A stretch of DNA of 64,000 bases. Origin: Straminergon stramineum. Lineage: Eukaryota > Streptophyta > Bryopsida > Hypnales > Calliergonaceae. The stretch spans positions 27,142,485-27,206,484 of the forward strand of contig OY987267.1 in the NCBI GenBank assembly GCA_963920665.1. Reading direction: 5' to 3'. Under the pieces are notes generated by a model. That model saw only the letters and a list, made by a program, of their open reading frames with translations, did not search any database and was not told the origin of the DNA. Made by a program: the position numbers and the translations under genes. Shown here one piece after another: positions 22,553 through 35,030 of the stretch (positions within the stretch are counted from its first letter, which is position 1; the number at the start of each line of letters is the position of its first letter).

Positions 22553-25020
22553 ATACGGTCTTATTTTTGCCCTTGATTTATTCCCCCAATTTTTTTCCAA
22601 AGTTTGCACCCACATATAAATTTCTTAAACTAATCTTTTTTGTAGAATAAAGGCATTATTTACACCACCCCTACTATAAGCATGAGAAATAGTTTTTAAC
22701 AAATAGACCTAAACACATTGGCTATCTTTTACTTAGAGATGCTATAGGCACTATTTTCCCAGTACATCCACCATATGTAGTGGCTTATGTAACGGTACTA
22801 GAATTCTCAATAAGCCTTCCAAGTGGGATGTACCTCCCACCCACCCTCTACTATGGGTGATCATTTAATTGGCTAATACCTACTACCTTGGGGTTGATAA
22901 TTAAGTGTAAATCACTCATTATGACCACCTCTATGGGTTTTTCCCCCCCAATTTCAAATTAGTAAGCTTATAGTTGCTGCTTTGTTCTATTTCCTTCCTC
23001 TTTTACTATGACAATTGCATTTTGGGGTTGTGGTGCATTCTTGTGTGTGTCTCTTGAACTTCAAGCGATTACACTCTATAGGAATGGCAAAGGTCATCAG
23101 GTTACTTGTTTTATGTTGAGGATTTGCTTTACATACACATTTCTTTGCTTGCCGTTTTGTAATTCTTTACGCTTCCTTTTAGTTTTACAAATTTGTGACA
23201 TAGATAGCAATTGGCTACAGCTTAAAACACCTGTTACATCCCCACTAACATAACATTGGTTTGTTTTGTGCATTGGGACAGGTACAGGTGAGGTTGTGCC
23301 TTCAGATCCTAGATTCCAAATTTTTGATTTCAAGAAAGAAGACATTTTGCAAGCACTGGACTTTTAGTTTTTTTATTGTGCTTTTATAGATACATGTATT
23401 TGGCAAACTTTTGGAAGTATACATAATAGTGTTCTACCTTGAGACTATTATTTGTACAACTTATGAAATGCTAACTCTCTTTTACTTCTTCTTCTTCTTC
23501 TTCTTTGGCAATTGTCTTGTATATTTTTCCAAAATTTAGGATCACTCTATATTTTGGATACAAATATTTGCCACATAAACTCATGCTTGTACCTTATGCC
23601 TTGGTAACATGGTTAACACTATGTTTTCTTCATCAATTGTAAGTCCTATCAAATGCCCCAATTTGTCATTTACAAAAGTACATAAACTTTTTTATTTGGT
23701 TGTTGTCCATCACATTATGGATTATCTTTAATTTACCAAAATAAAATGGCTTTATGAGGAATTAGAAAATTGGAAAATTTTATTTTTTCTAAGGTTTTTT
23801 CTAAGCCTATTCTGTAATTTGATTTTTCCCATGACCCAATGCTACATTAAACCTTTTTATGGGATGGTCAAATGGGATTAAATCTGGCCTAAGGGTATAA
23901 AAAACCACCCACCCAACCCACTATGGGTGTGGCCTTTATTATTAGTCATGTACCACTACGGTAGGTAGTTACTCCCAACTACCTAATTATGACTGGGTTT
24001 GAATTTGTTCCCTCCAATTCCATACACATGAAATAGCTTCCTGTTTCCCCCTTGTCTCTCATCTTTGGAGTTTGGCTGTAGCGGGCTACTTTCATGTGGA
24101 GTTTGTACTGACTATTGGAGTGCTACTCTGACACGAGAATGGCAAAGGTCTCTTTGCATTTGTAGATTTGTGATTTGATTGAGGAATTTGCTTTGACATT
24201 GATGCTTTTCTATCTTATGACCTGTTTCACTAATTCTTGTTCTTGGTATGTTGGATTCGTGACATAGATAGCAATTGGCTGTAGTTGAAGACACTTCGTG
24301 CATCCTCACTGACATTACATTGGTTTGTTATGTGTTTTGAAACGGGCATAGGTGAAGCTCAGCCTTCAAATCCGATTTCTCTAGCATGGAATTGGTGCAA
24401 GATTCTATTGTCAAGCACATGGACTCATCCTTCTTGGGTTCTTTTTTCTTTGTTTGAAACTTGTGAATAGACATGGATGGGCTATGGCACTTTTGATAAT
24501 CTCAAGGCTTATAGTTACCCAATATATTATTTGGTAACACCTAGTTTTGATACTATGATGTAATGTGATATGATGTGAGTCACTTTGAGGCATAAAGTTA
24601 AGTTATGACAAAGGTGAAGCCCTATTTCAGGGGTGTTTCAATCTTAGTCTCTTCTTTGGCAATGACATAGCTTTATTTCAATTTAGGGTTGTATCCCAAA
24701 TTAAAGATATAGCATATGGCCATGTGAAGTTGTCCCAAGACTTTATGCCTTGTTGGTATGATTATACCATATTTTGATTAATTTATAATTAGTCATAAAA
24801 TATACTTTCCCTTCATTTCTTGATTTATTTGAAGCACCCCATTAGTTTATCAAAGCACAAATATCCTGTAACTTTTGTAATTTTAGTAATTTTTGTAGGT
24901 TTTATTTTTAGTTTTAGTTGCTTCCATAGAACTAAAAAATTTAAATAATTTTTTTCTTCTCCAACTTGGATGGATTTGTTGAATTTCCATGGCCCAATTT
25001 CACATTGAGGCACTATGAGC
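22553..25020. repeat. Intergenic DNA with a diverged ~1.1-kb tandem duplication
   Basis: Two blocks, about 22840-23350 and 23900-24440, share the same order of landmarks: CCCACCCA...CACTATGGGTG, GAATGGCAAAGGTC, GAGGAATTTGCTTT-like, GTGACATAGATAGCAATTGG, then ACATTGGTTTGTT and a GGACAGGTACAGGTGA / GGGCATAGGTGA segment. Copies are roughly 70-80% alike by eye. No long ORF runs through either copy, so these may be non-coding repeats or relics of an exon pair. A CTT microsatellite lies near 23487-23507. Confidence 0.6.
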
Positions 25021-26380
25021 ACCAAATTACCCACCCTTGGTAATTTGCGAACACAACCAGGTTTTGGGTTTCGACTAAGTGACTCCTATTTTGGGGTGTC
25101 TAAACGTGGTCCACTGTGCCTTCCAAGCAATGGATCTTTTTACTAAGTGCCTAAGTGACCCCCCAATTGCAAGATTCGTTTAAACTACTTCTAATGTTTT
25201 GGGCTAACTGAATGGAGGGCCCGTTGGATGATTTGGGTGGGACCCAACCCAGGGCAGAACTATCCTAAGAACCCTCTATTTCATCTCGTTCAATTTCTAA
25301 AAATATAAGACTCGACCTTATCCGACCTTCCTAGCCAAAGTTATAGCTGGATGAAGTTTGATCGCTACTCAATTCCTCAAACTTCATCCATCAATTACAC
25401 CTAGCTTCCCAATTCAGAAAGATTCTAAATTTTGGGGGATGGTTCACAAGGATTGCCCCTACCCAGATCTGGAATTGAACCCTGATCGGGGATTTCCATT
25501 GAATTTTCATCCAAGCCTTATCCAAACTTCATCTGCTAATTTCTCCTAACCTACAACTCGGAATTGATTTTTTTCTTCGGCCCTGGACCCTAGGTGGGAG
25601 CTTCCTTCTAATGTGTTTAATTCTTTATTTACCCTGGGGTTTAGCTATTCTTCATCCAACTTGAGCCTAAACTTCATTTGGCCATAACTTTCTCCATTTT
25701 TGCCCGATTTGGGCGTGCTTTAGGGTTTAGGAAAGCCACGAACTTCTTCTCCAATCTTATGGCCCTACAAATGACCTGACCTATGGTCCTGAGGGTCTTT
25801 CTTAGATATGGCCTCGGCCCAAGCTACTAAATTCTAGTGAAAGCCCTAGGGAAAGTTTGGAGAGGTCTCACTCATACCTTAGAACTTGAGCCGTTGATCG
25901 CACCATCCCGAGGCTCTACCTCCTCCGCTATGAACTTCCACGCCGTGAGGCAACGAACCACCGTTCTAATCATAAAATAATTTGGTATAAAGGTTTAATT
26001 ATCAATTTCTATTCTATTTCTTTCTTCCTCCCTTCTTTTCCTTCCTCCCACACTCTAAGGTGGCCCAACTAACCCCAATCTTCCTACTAAGATAATCCTA
26101 AATACGTGTCATCCCTCCTCCAAATTGAGCTACTTCTTACGTCCTACCCTTATGTTTCACACTTAATCTTGGGGTGATTACCTACTTCTGATCTAAAGGC
26201 CTAAGTAAGTCTCGTGGATTCCCTTGTCTTTCTTATCTACTCCCACTCCCTATCATTTAACTTCTCCTCCTCCTTGCCTCCTTCTCATTCTTTTGTTCCT
26301 CTAATCGTTACCTTGAGGGTGGTTTGCGGGAGACGGGGAGTTAGATTCCCCGCCCTATCAATTGCTTAGAGTGGCGGAGT
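25021..26380. other. GC-richer intergenic DNA, no gene seen
   Basis: More balanced base composition than the flanks, with short ORFs but no recognisable protein. Probably old retroelement-derived DNA. I see no domain or boundary that lets me name it. Confidence 0.4.
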
Positions 26381-26444
26381 TCGTGGTCTACCTTCCTCCT
26401 TCTTCCATCTTGATTACTGGCCCCTTTTTCCTTCTTCTCCTTCT

Positions 26445-26575
26445 TCTTGGCAGCCCCTGTTTTATTCCTCTCCCCCTTGGATAGCCCCTCTCCTTCCTCT
26501 CCCCCTGGACAGCCCTTGTTTTCTCTCTCACCCCGATAGCCCCTGGTTTTTTTCCCTCACCTTGACTCCCCAAGA
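26445..26575. repeat. Pyrimidine-rich tandem repeats
   Basis: Four imperfect units built around GGCAGCCCCTG / GGATAGCCCCT / GGACAGCCCTTG / CGATAGCCCCTGG, each followed by a T/C-rich run ending in CTCCCCC or similar, with a period near 35-40 bp. The plus strand of the whole block is strongly pyrimidine-biased. Confidence 0.65.
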
Positions 26576-26999
26576 ACCTCAGTGGCGAACCCCAACCCCC
26601 AGTACCCTTGTGCGATACCTCAACTTCCCAAATGCCCTAGGCGGATCCCGACTCCCCAGTACTGATGCGGTACTCGACCCTACCTGATGCCTGAGTTTGG
26701 CCTCCTGGGTATTAGGGTCTTGGGGGGCTAGGTGTTGGGCTGAGCTAGCTGGTTTGACTGGTTGCTAATCTTTTGCGAATACTAGGGGGGGTTGGAACAT
26801 GCCATGCCCGTGGGTTGCAGATGTAAACCAGACTTGTGGAGGCCCACCCTCACTTGATTTTTTCTCTACTTGCCTCCTACCCTCAACTTTGACTTCTACT
26901 TCTATTCTTTTGGGGCCTAAATCTTGGTTTTTTCCCAACATGTTTCGGGAACTAAACCATGTGGGGAGAGGGGCCACATGATCTCACTAGTTTCCCGTG

Positions 27000-27185
27000 A
27001 GGTGTTTTTAACGCACTGCTAATACTTTTTACCCCTAGGGGGTTCAAAGCTTCGCCGTTGTCCCCCCTTTTAACACACTGCTAAGACTTTTTCACCCCTA
27101 AGGGATTCAAAGCTTCGCCGCCTCTCTACTATTTCACCTACCACAAGAACCCCTCTACTCTATGGGTTCAAAGCTTCGCCGTATG
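27000..27185. repeat. Three tandem units ending TTCAAAGCTTCGCCG
   Basis: The phrase TTCAAAGCTTCGCCG recurs at about 27046, 27107 and 27167. The first two are each preceded by AACRCACTGCTAAKACTTTTT and a CCCCTARGG box, giving units of about 60 bp; the third is diverged upstream. A small minisatellite in GC-richer DNA with no coding potential. Confidence 0.75.
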
Positions 27186-29260
27186 GGCAGGACCCACTAC
27201 CCTTATACCCTCGCACCTCACAACCAAGGGATGACACGTCACGGTTAAGGACGAGGGCAACGATAAGGAAAGGACCTTAGACACTCAAGGGCTAACAACA
27301 TGGGTTAGTAACATCAATAATTTGAACTAAACGCCCTCCAAAGCAGCATCACTAGTCATACGGGACGTTGCTTCAAAGTTAGTACACCAAAACCACAAGT
27401 AGAGTGACCAAAAAGGGTCTCTCAAAGGCAAGCAGCCTTACTCTAGCAACCTAGTAAGTTAGTAAAAACTTCCAAGCTCAAGCTCGGAAGGGTTAGTACC
27501 ACGCTCAACCAAAAAGAAAGCCAAGGGACCCACAAACAACCTTGCAAGCTCCAAAAACAGTATCAATGGCCAAAAGTGCCCAGAAAACACCGTTGCAAGG
27601 TTTGTGGCTAAAATGCCACAATTCCAACATCAATTGGACCCAATGGACCCAATTACACAAAAAGGGGGTTATTAGAGAGGAGAAGGGATGCCCTTTTATA
27701 CTCTTTCCGAACACCCACCTCTCCTCATTCATCTAAGTTAACCTTATCTTCTTGGATTTTCATCCAAAACTCAAGGTTTTCATCCTATGTTGGCCCACTA
27801 AGCTAACTTTTGGAGATTAATTCCGAATCACAAACGGATTGTGCCATTGGCTTCAGAAGGCCATTTTTAGGGCAAGGGAACCCTCCTCCCCCTTTTCTAT
27901 CTTCAAAATCATGACAAAACCTAGCACCAACTTAACGCCCAAACCCACGGAAAATCCCAACTTTTGGGGGTTGACTTTTCTAGCAAAAGTAACTAGCCTA
28001 GGCTCCTAAGTAGGTACAGGGGAGTGAAAAAAGACCTATCTTGTACCCCATTCCACTTTCGTATGCTCCCGCTCCGTTGGGCAAACCTATCGTGGACTTT
28101 AATTTCAGTTAATTGTTAGGGAATGTTGCAGGTTCGGGTACTTCTAACTATCGGAATGTTGTGAAACTTGTCGGGGCAACTTATTAACATAAATGATGCT
28201 ATGCTAATTTTTAGTGGAAATTTACCACCACTTGGGAAATTTCTAGGAATTTCCCATCACAGGTTTGGGTAGTTGACCGTATGGAAAGACATCTTCTGGC
28301 TATAATAAAATTACGAAACTTTTCATGGAAACTCCCATGGGATCCCACAACACATGTATAGGCTCATGTTTTTACTCTACACATCAGCCCAAGGGGGACA
28401 AATTCCACCTCCTCGTTTAATTATCGATGGCCAGGGAATCTTCCACACTAGGGGGAATCTTGGCAAACCAACTTCGCCAATTGGTTCCCGAGCATGGGTT
28501 TAACCCCAAATTACCCTCCTTGGACATTAGATTCCACCACGGTCCTGCCTTGGTATTTTCGACATTTGCAAGCCAACAATTTGGGGTTCTACTACTTCGT
28601 TGGTGGAATGGGGAAACTAGAACCTATCTTCCGGAACTGATTCCTATGCCTCACTAAGGTTCCCTTGACCAAATCTAGCCTAGAGATGTCCGTCCCATGT
28701 GGAGTTTTAAGCCCGATATGCCCTTCACTCATAATTGACCCATTTGCCACGATTAGTTGGGTTCTAACCTATTTACAACTCGTGGTTGGGCCATTCTAGC
28801 TACAACATACTCAAACTAGACCAAATACTATATTGGAATGTGACATTCCTATTTTGGTTCTACACTCTTTGTAGGGTTCTTTTGTATTATAAGGTGCAAT
28901 TAAAATGACAAAATACGAAAAAAAAAAAAAAAAGAGTAAGCCCCTGGTGACAAATTGGAGGCTCACATATGGCGGCCATCTACAAAGAACCTAGACTTCT
29001 CTTGCTATCTTGGGTACACGGTCAATTGCAAGGCTAGCTATGCATGGCGATCATGAATGGAATTCGCACGTATTGACGACGCATCATTCATGTGACTTTT
29101 AATGACTACTCATGGGATCTAGAGGACGTAGACCGTTCAACCCTGAAAGTACAATGCTTTGAACCAACTATCGACTGGACTTGACAAAGACAAGTGGACC
29201 TCTTGTCTTGTCGGAAGATGTTAATTATCTGCTTTTTAATTTTCTTGTTTTTTCCCCATC
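27186..29260. other. GC-richer intergenic DNA, no gene seen
   Basis: No supported gene. A poly(A) run of about 16 lies at 28919-28934, and could be the tail of an old retroposed copy; nothing upstream of it is recognisable. Confidence 0.4.
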
Positions 29261-29261
29261 C

Positions 29262-29495
29262 GCCTCAATCGGAGTTGATTTGGATCTATAGATAAAAAAA
29301 TATAAAACCCATCCTTCCGCCCTCAACGGAGTGAGCTTGGAACTAAAAGGGGAGATAGAAGTAGAAATGAGAGACAACCCTATCCGCCTTTGTCAGAGCA
29401 AATTTGGACCTATAGATAAAAAAATGTTTCAAACCCGCCTTCCTCCCTCAATGGAGTGAGTTTGGACTAAGAGAAGGAGAAAGAAAAGAAGAGAG
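29262..29495. repeat. Two adjacent ~118-bp repeats, third copy at 30847
   Basis: Units share GGAGTTGATTTGGATCTATAG-like starts, then ATAAAAAAAT, a CCGCCTTCCTCCCTCAA-like segment and GGAGTGAGTTTGGA. Copies start at about 29262 and 29381, with a third at about 30847-30965. The A/G-rich tail (gagaaggagaaagaaaag) also recurs. The split between copies suggests an insertion or duplication after the tandem formed. Confidence 0.65.
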
Positions 29496-30250
29496 AATGA
29501 AAAGGATTGAAAAAAGAAAGAGAAATGGTCCAAGACCTCAATGCTCGGAGCTCCAAAAGGGTCTCTAGTCGGTTGCCGGTGGTGTTTTTTTGCCTTGTCA
29601 CTAGCTCAAGGGATGGCGCTCTGGTGACGGCCCAAAGTTCGAACCTACGTTGCCAACTTGATAACAGAGGGGCTTGTCAACCACGAACCACCAAGCCGCC
29701 ATCTGGAGATGTCCTATCTTGTGGTCGCAGCAGGTTAAATACTGTTGCCCCTCTACAATGGCTGCTCCCTACGGTTGCTGATTATTTTATTTTATTTTGA
29801 ATAACTATTCACAAGGGCAGGGGAACGGCCCCTACAACACTATCACGCTACCTTAAATCCTGAGGAAGATGCGCAACTGTCCCACTACATTCAAAATGTA
29901 CTAGGACTATTGTGCTTTCTCTAAAAGCCACAATTGGGGTCCCTAGAGTGTGAGTACGTGCCCATCGTCCTCTTGCCGTCTCGTGACATTGTAGATTTCC
30001 TTCCAGTTGGAGAACTGCCTTGGACCACAATAGGTCGGTCGGGCTGAAAGACCCCATAATCTTCCAAACAATGACCAACAAGCGGGGCCCTGGTGGCCAT
30101 GGACCTATGCCTTGAAGGTTAGGGAAATTCAGGTCGGAGGGGGTGCTGTCACGTGGTCGGGGGAGGGGTGTAGGCTGAGGCAGGGGTGCCACGTGTCCTA
30201 CTGGTCCTTTGTCTCTCTCTTCCGCCTGTTGTCTGCTGGTTGGCTCCCCA

Positions 30251-30559
30251 TTAGTTCTCTTCGAACGACCGTCCTTGCTTGGTGTGTCTGGTCACGATCC
30301 AGTAGGTGAGGGCAAGGAGTCCCACAGCGAGGAGGACGACGAACTCAACAAAGGCATAGAAGAGGTCCCAGCGGGAGCGCCATGAAGGCGTGGCCGACCA
30401 TTCATGGAAGAATGGCATGCGACGGCTACGGTTGCACTGAAAAGTGTAGGGCCAAGACTGGTTGGATTCAGTTATCTGGTATGAAGTGTGTTGTCTGCCC
30501 CCTACGCATGTGTGGGTCGACCAATGTGAATTGGTGGCGGCAGTTGCGCTAAAAAACAT
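30251..30559 (-). CDS. Small ORF with one predicted membrane segment, unassigned
   Basis: 102 codons from a true ATG. The N-terminal half is polar with scattered Cys and Trp. Near residues 66-90 lies a hydrophobic stretch (DLFYAFVEFVVLLAVGLLAL) long enough to span a membrane, followed by a basic tail (TRHTKQGR). I recognise no family. It lies in a repeat-rich region between two copies of the 118-bp repeat, so it may be part of an element, a gene relic, or chance. The ORF is short enough that its existence as a gene is doubtful. Confidence 0.2.
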   Translation of the reverse strand: MFFSATAATNSHWSTHTCVGGRQHTSYQITESNQSWPYTFQCNRSRRMPFFHEWSATPSWRSRWDLFYAFVEFVVLLAVGLLALTYWIVTRHTKQGRSFEEN

Positions 30560-30846
30560 AGGGCTGTGATCGGCTAGCAGTCACTGCCTCGCTGCTATGC
30601 AGCAACGGGGATGACAATGACACTAGAGAAAAGGAGTTTTTGGATATCGAAGTAGTTGAAGTTCGAAGTTGGTGATGCTGCTGAAATCGAAGACAGTGAT
30701 AGTGAAGAGAAATTTAGATATCGAGGTCAACAACAATGACACTGAAGAAGAGGAAGTTGAATGGGCATTCAACCCCTCAGGACTTGAAGATGTTGGTCCA
30801 TCCATAGGAAAACTTAGGCCTATACTACACTACACCCCTACTGCGC

Positions 30847-30965
30847 TTTTGTCCCCTCCAAATGGAGTTGGCTTGGACCTACAGATAAAAAATGCTTCAA
30901 AACCACCTTCCTCCCTCAACAGAGTGAGTTTGAACTAGGAGAGAGGTAGAAAAAGAGGAAGAAGA
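30847..30965. repeat. Third copy of the ~118-bp repeat
   Basis: Matches the units at 29262-29495: GGAGTTGGCTTGGACCTACAG, ATAAAAAATGCTTCAAAACC, CCTTCCTCCCTCAACAGAG, TGAGTTTGAACTAGGAGAG, then an A/G-rich tail. Confidence 0.65.
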
Positions 30966-31349
30966 AGAGAGGGGGCTCGGAGCCCTAGATGCTCACAATT
31001 CGCTCCAACCAATGCTAAATAAATATGGAGATTACGCACTCCCAATGGTTACCATAGTTGACAACTAGGAGAAACACAAGCCATGGACAACGCATAACTT
31101 GGTTAAGAAAATTGATACCAAAGTGAGAGAGAAGGAACACGATAAAACCCTGTTTTTCGACACAGTGCATCTGAACGCTAAATGCTCCAGTGGGGAAGAC
31201 TAAAGGTGGATGGTGCCAACCTTGGTCCATCAACTATTCTACCATAGCTGCAACGTCACAACCTTGAGCATGAAAAGTGAGAGTTTTTCCTCGCCTGTAT
31301 ATCAGGGTGGTACACAGACAAGTCATAAATAAAGTCAACCAACCTCGCA

Positions 31350-31625
31350 TCCGGAAATCCTATGGAGGGGAAGATCCAGACATGCGGGGACTAGATGTTA
31401 GGGGTTATCATCAAAGGGGTTCGCCCATCCACGTCTGGCAATCCTATGGGGGGAAAGATCCTAGACCATGGTAAGCAAAAATTCTAACACGTACATAGAG
31501 GGCTTGGAACATGTCTAGCAATCCTATGGAGGGAAAGATCCTAGATTGTGTCCCAACAAAAGAGACATATGGCTAACCACACATCTAGCAATCCTATGGA
31601 GAGGAAGATCCTGGCATGCAGGCTT
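31350..31625. repeat. Four interspersed-tandem units of AATCCTATGGAGGGRAAGAT
   Basis: The box (T)AGCAATCCTATGGAGGGAAA followed by GATCCTAGA recurs at about 31354, 31438, 31520 and 31588, each preceded by CATC or CATGTCT and separated by about 40-50 bp of unrelated sequence. Spacing is 70-85 bp. Conserved boxes with variable spacers look like an array of protein-binding or element-internal repeats rather than a simple satellite. Confidence 0.7.
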
Positions 31626-31779
31626 AGCAAACTTTTCCTAATCTACCATTGGAAAGCACCAGACTTCATTTTTATGCTAACCTCTGACAGCAACAGATGA
31701 TCACGGAGTACTTAGCCTCAATGTTCTCTACCCAACTCTGACTATCTGAGAGGCCTGCAACTAGACATCCAAATTAAAG

Positions 31780-32470
31780 ACCCCTTGGTGGCCTTGCCAG
31801 CCAATTTGATGCTACCCCTACCTTTAAGGGAATAACATCCAATGAATTCTTAATTGGAACGCATTGACCTTCAAAAAGGCCAAGATTTAAACAAGCTACC
31901 CCTAGCCGCCTTTTCAACACTCTGGCATATATTATGCTCGGTCTAGGGTCCCACCCTCCCCAATTAGAGGTTTGTTTGGCTCAATTGCCTACTATAAGAC
32001 AATCTAGCGGTTGTCGTGGCCTTTGCTATCTTTGACCTCCAGTAGTGCCTAGGGTACAGAGGAATCACTCCCTAATGTCACTCCTTGATGGCCATCCTAA
32101 GAAGATTGAGCCAAAACAAGTCTAAACAGAGTATTGGCTGGCGATTTAGCCTTTCTTTTTACATTAGATGTAAGTCCTTCCTTTGCCAAGGGAAAAAACC
32201 TAAGAAATAACAACCAAGTGGCTCTAGGTGATTCATTTTAGGACCCCCAAGGGATTAGGAAATTGATTAGTGACCCCTAGCCGTCTTGTCAGCAACTATG
32301 GCTTATATTATGCCTTGTCTAAGGTCCCACACTCCTTGATTAGAGGTGAGTCCAACGATTGTCATGGCCTTTAGAGGTGATCGTGACAAGTGGACACTAA
32401 GGTTCCTTGGCAGCCTTGCCAACCAGTTTTACGCTACCTCTAGCTTTAAGATAATAGCAACCAAGAATCC
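31780..32470. repeat. Diverged duplication with two shared boxes
   Basis: Box A (CCTTGGTGGCCTTGCCAGCC...TTTGATGCTACCCCTA) near 31787 recurs near 32403. Box B (CCCCTAGCCGCC...CATATATTATGC...GGTCCCA) near 31903 recurs near 32274. The order is A-B then B-A, so a simple tandem copy does not explain it; a rearranged duplication does. No ORF. Confidence 0.5.
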
Positions 32471-32589
32471 CTAATGTGAGCTACAATTTCCATGACTATA
32501 TTCATGTTGAACTATCTCGCGCAATAGCTACCATTAAATAATCAAAAGGTTGCAGTGGTATATTGACATTTTTTGTGCTTTTTAGATTT

Positions 32590-33300
32590 TTAGGGATTTT
32601 CAAATTTTTTTGGTATTTTAAGGGGTTGTATATTTTTCAGGGGTTTTGTTAATTTTTTTCGGAGCCATCTTGCAGGGATGGCATCATTTTTTTGTTCAAA
32701 GGCATATATAGCTTTTACACCCATTTAAAACAACAATCGGTGCCAATGAACCTTGTTTTAGAAGGTTAACCAACGCCAAACATTGATTCAAAAGGATAAC
32801 CAGTAGTGCACTAAACATGCAAGCACACCAAATATGCCTTGAAGTCCCAAATAGATGCATCCACCATGGGATCCTAATTCTATAAAGGGTGAGTCAACTT
32901 TTGAAATTTTTAATGGTTTTTAAAGGATTTTGTATTTTTTTTTTAGGAGTTTTGTTAATTTTTTCCAAGCCATCCTTCTAACTATGACAGCTACATTTTT
33001 TTGTTTGGAAGCATATATAGCTTTTACGTCTTTCCTTTAGAAGATAACCATCTTCCTCTGGGCAGACAACCAACTAGTTAATACTTAGAATATCAACCAA
33101 CAAATCAAAGCTTAGATTGGAATCAAACTTTGAGATTGTTTAGTGTTTTTAAGGATTTTATAATTTTTAGGGTTTTTGTTGATTTTTTTTGAGCTATCTT
33201 TCTAACTATGACAGCTACATTTTTTTGTTTGGAGGCATATATAGCTTTTATGTCATTCCTTTGGAAGATAAGCATCTATCCTCAGGGCAAACAACCAATC
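32590..33300. repeat. Three tandem units ending in GGCATATATAGCTTTTA
   Basis: Each unit holds a T-rich stretch (TTTTTAGGGATTTT...GGGTTTTGTTAATTTTTT), then GAGCCATC, then ATGACAGCTACATTTTTTTG (diverged in unit 1) and GGCATATATAGCTTTTA. The last box occurs at about 32702, 33009 and 33234, so unit length is about 310 and 225 bp. Units 2 and 3 are closest to each other. Confidence 0.75.
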
Positions 33301-35030
33301 ATGTGAGCGCCTATAAGCCTAGACACCAATACAGGATGGAAGTGAAAAGGGCAGGGTGTATACCGATCTTTCAGGGGGTAGTTGACTGGTTGGTTGAGGC
33401 GCTAGTGGTCATGGGCTCCTTCTCCGGCAGGTCCTCACGTTCCATGAATGCCTGGAGTTGTTGTTGCAAGTTGGGGGGAGCGTTTTGTATGCCATAGGGC
33501 TTGACATGGAAGGTAGCAGTTGCTAGGTTCCTCATAGTGGTTAGAACTTTTGTGACTTCTTCGTCATTAGCTTTGGTTGATGCATCTCCCCATTCCCCAT
33601 GGATTCCTGAGATCCATTCCAGCGGGGGCCGACACCCAATCGAGAAGTTTTGGGAATGGAATTCCCTTGACTTAAGGTAGTCTGCTCTTATTGCAACCAT
33701 CTTCTTCAAACAGTGCAATAGGCCCCTCTAAAATGGACAATCGATATTTCTAAAATGGACTGCCACAAATTTTAAAGAATAATTAAGATTTGTGAGGAGA
33801 TGATTCATACTTTGCCAATGCATGGAATAAGAGTCAAAGAGGGTCTATTTCAAAGCCAGGGCGTGTCCACTTACTTTTTCTAAATGAAAATGGATTGCCC
33901 AATTGCCTTCTTACAAATGTTAAAAGAATTTAGGGTCCATTTAAGTTTAGTACTGGTTGCATTTAAGAACCTTGTGAATTACTTTTTGAATGTTGCAGTG
34001 CTTGTTTTTGGTCAAGCCATATCTTTTTTTAGACTGCGTGTTTGTGGTTTTTGCAAGGCCTATGATCACAAATAGGTGCCTACCACAAAATTCTTTGAAA
34101 ATTCATAAGTAATTCAAAAATGCTCCGAAAAATATGAAACCACTTGGGTTAGATTCCACATCAATTTTTCTTCAAGTTAAAAATAAGGAAAAATAATTCC
34201 ATGCATCTAAGAACCATCAAAAAGGCCGACCAGCCCTTAAACGGTCACTTTAAGAGCATACTATCTATTACCATAGATAGGAGGGATAAGTTGAGGTCAA
34301 GGTGACTTGGTTGTACTACACACTCAATGGTTGTACATTGGAGTTTTTTTGTATGTGGCAATGACCAAAACTAATGGTCATGTCAGCTCAAGTGAATGGA
34401 TAATTTTGAGAGCCCTAGTACATGGAAATTTGATGTTACGACATAGGCCATCTCCCTTTTTAACCCCTACATTTCCATGACTATGTTTTCACCAAAAATG
34501 CCCCCCAAAAGCCATTTTTAGTACAAGTACCAAATTTTCGAATTTTTTTTTTAATACATGTAACCATAGGATCTTGTAGCATGCCAACTTGAGAGCATGT
34601 GGTAAAAATTTCAGAAATTTCCACCTTATGGATTGCAAGATATAAGCATTCAAATTTACTGAAATCATTTTTTGAGCCCTCTAAAAAATAGGGCAACTAC
34701 ACTTCACAAGCTCACTTTTCTATGAAAAAATGTTTAAAATGGTGGTTCTTCCTTGCATTCTTCTTTCAAGACAAGTTGGCCACATGGTTGAAAAAATTCA
34801 GATCATTTGGAATAGTACAACATATAGGAAAAAAATATTAAGTAGATAGTAGTAGAGAATGATTCAAATACGAAATTGTTAAGAATTGAATTATGGAATT
34901 GAAAAATGCCAATTCCAATGGCTGAAATATTGTAAGAAATAATCTACAACCTATAATATTAATTTTTTTCCAAAAATATTGAAAATTGAGTAAGATAAAG
35001 GTCTTTAAAGTTTATTTCATAGTACCATTA
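33301..35030. other. Intergenic DNA, no gene seen
   Basis: A 115-codon minus-strand ORF (33371-33718) has balanced codon use and a Gln/Pro-rich C-terminal half (PPNLQQQLQAF). It sits in slightly GC-richer DNA and may be a fragment of a retroelement protein, but I see no diagnostic motif. The remainder is AT-rich and empty. Confidence 0.4.

Noticed and set aside
26388..26573. Arg/Gly-rich minus-strand ORF
   Set aside because: It is a translation of the purine-rich strand of a tandem repeat, not a gene.
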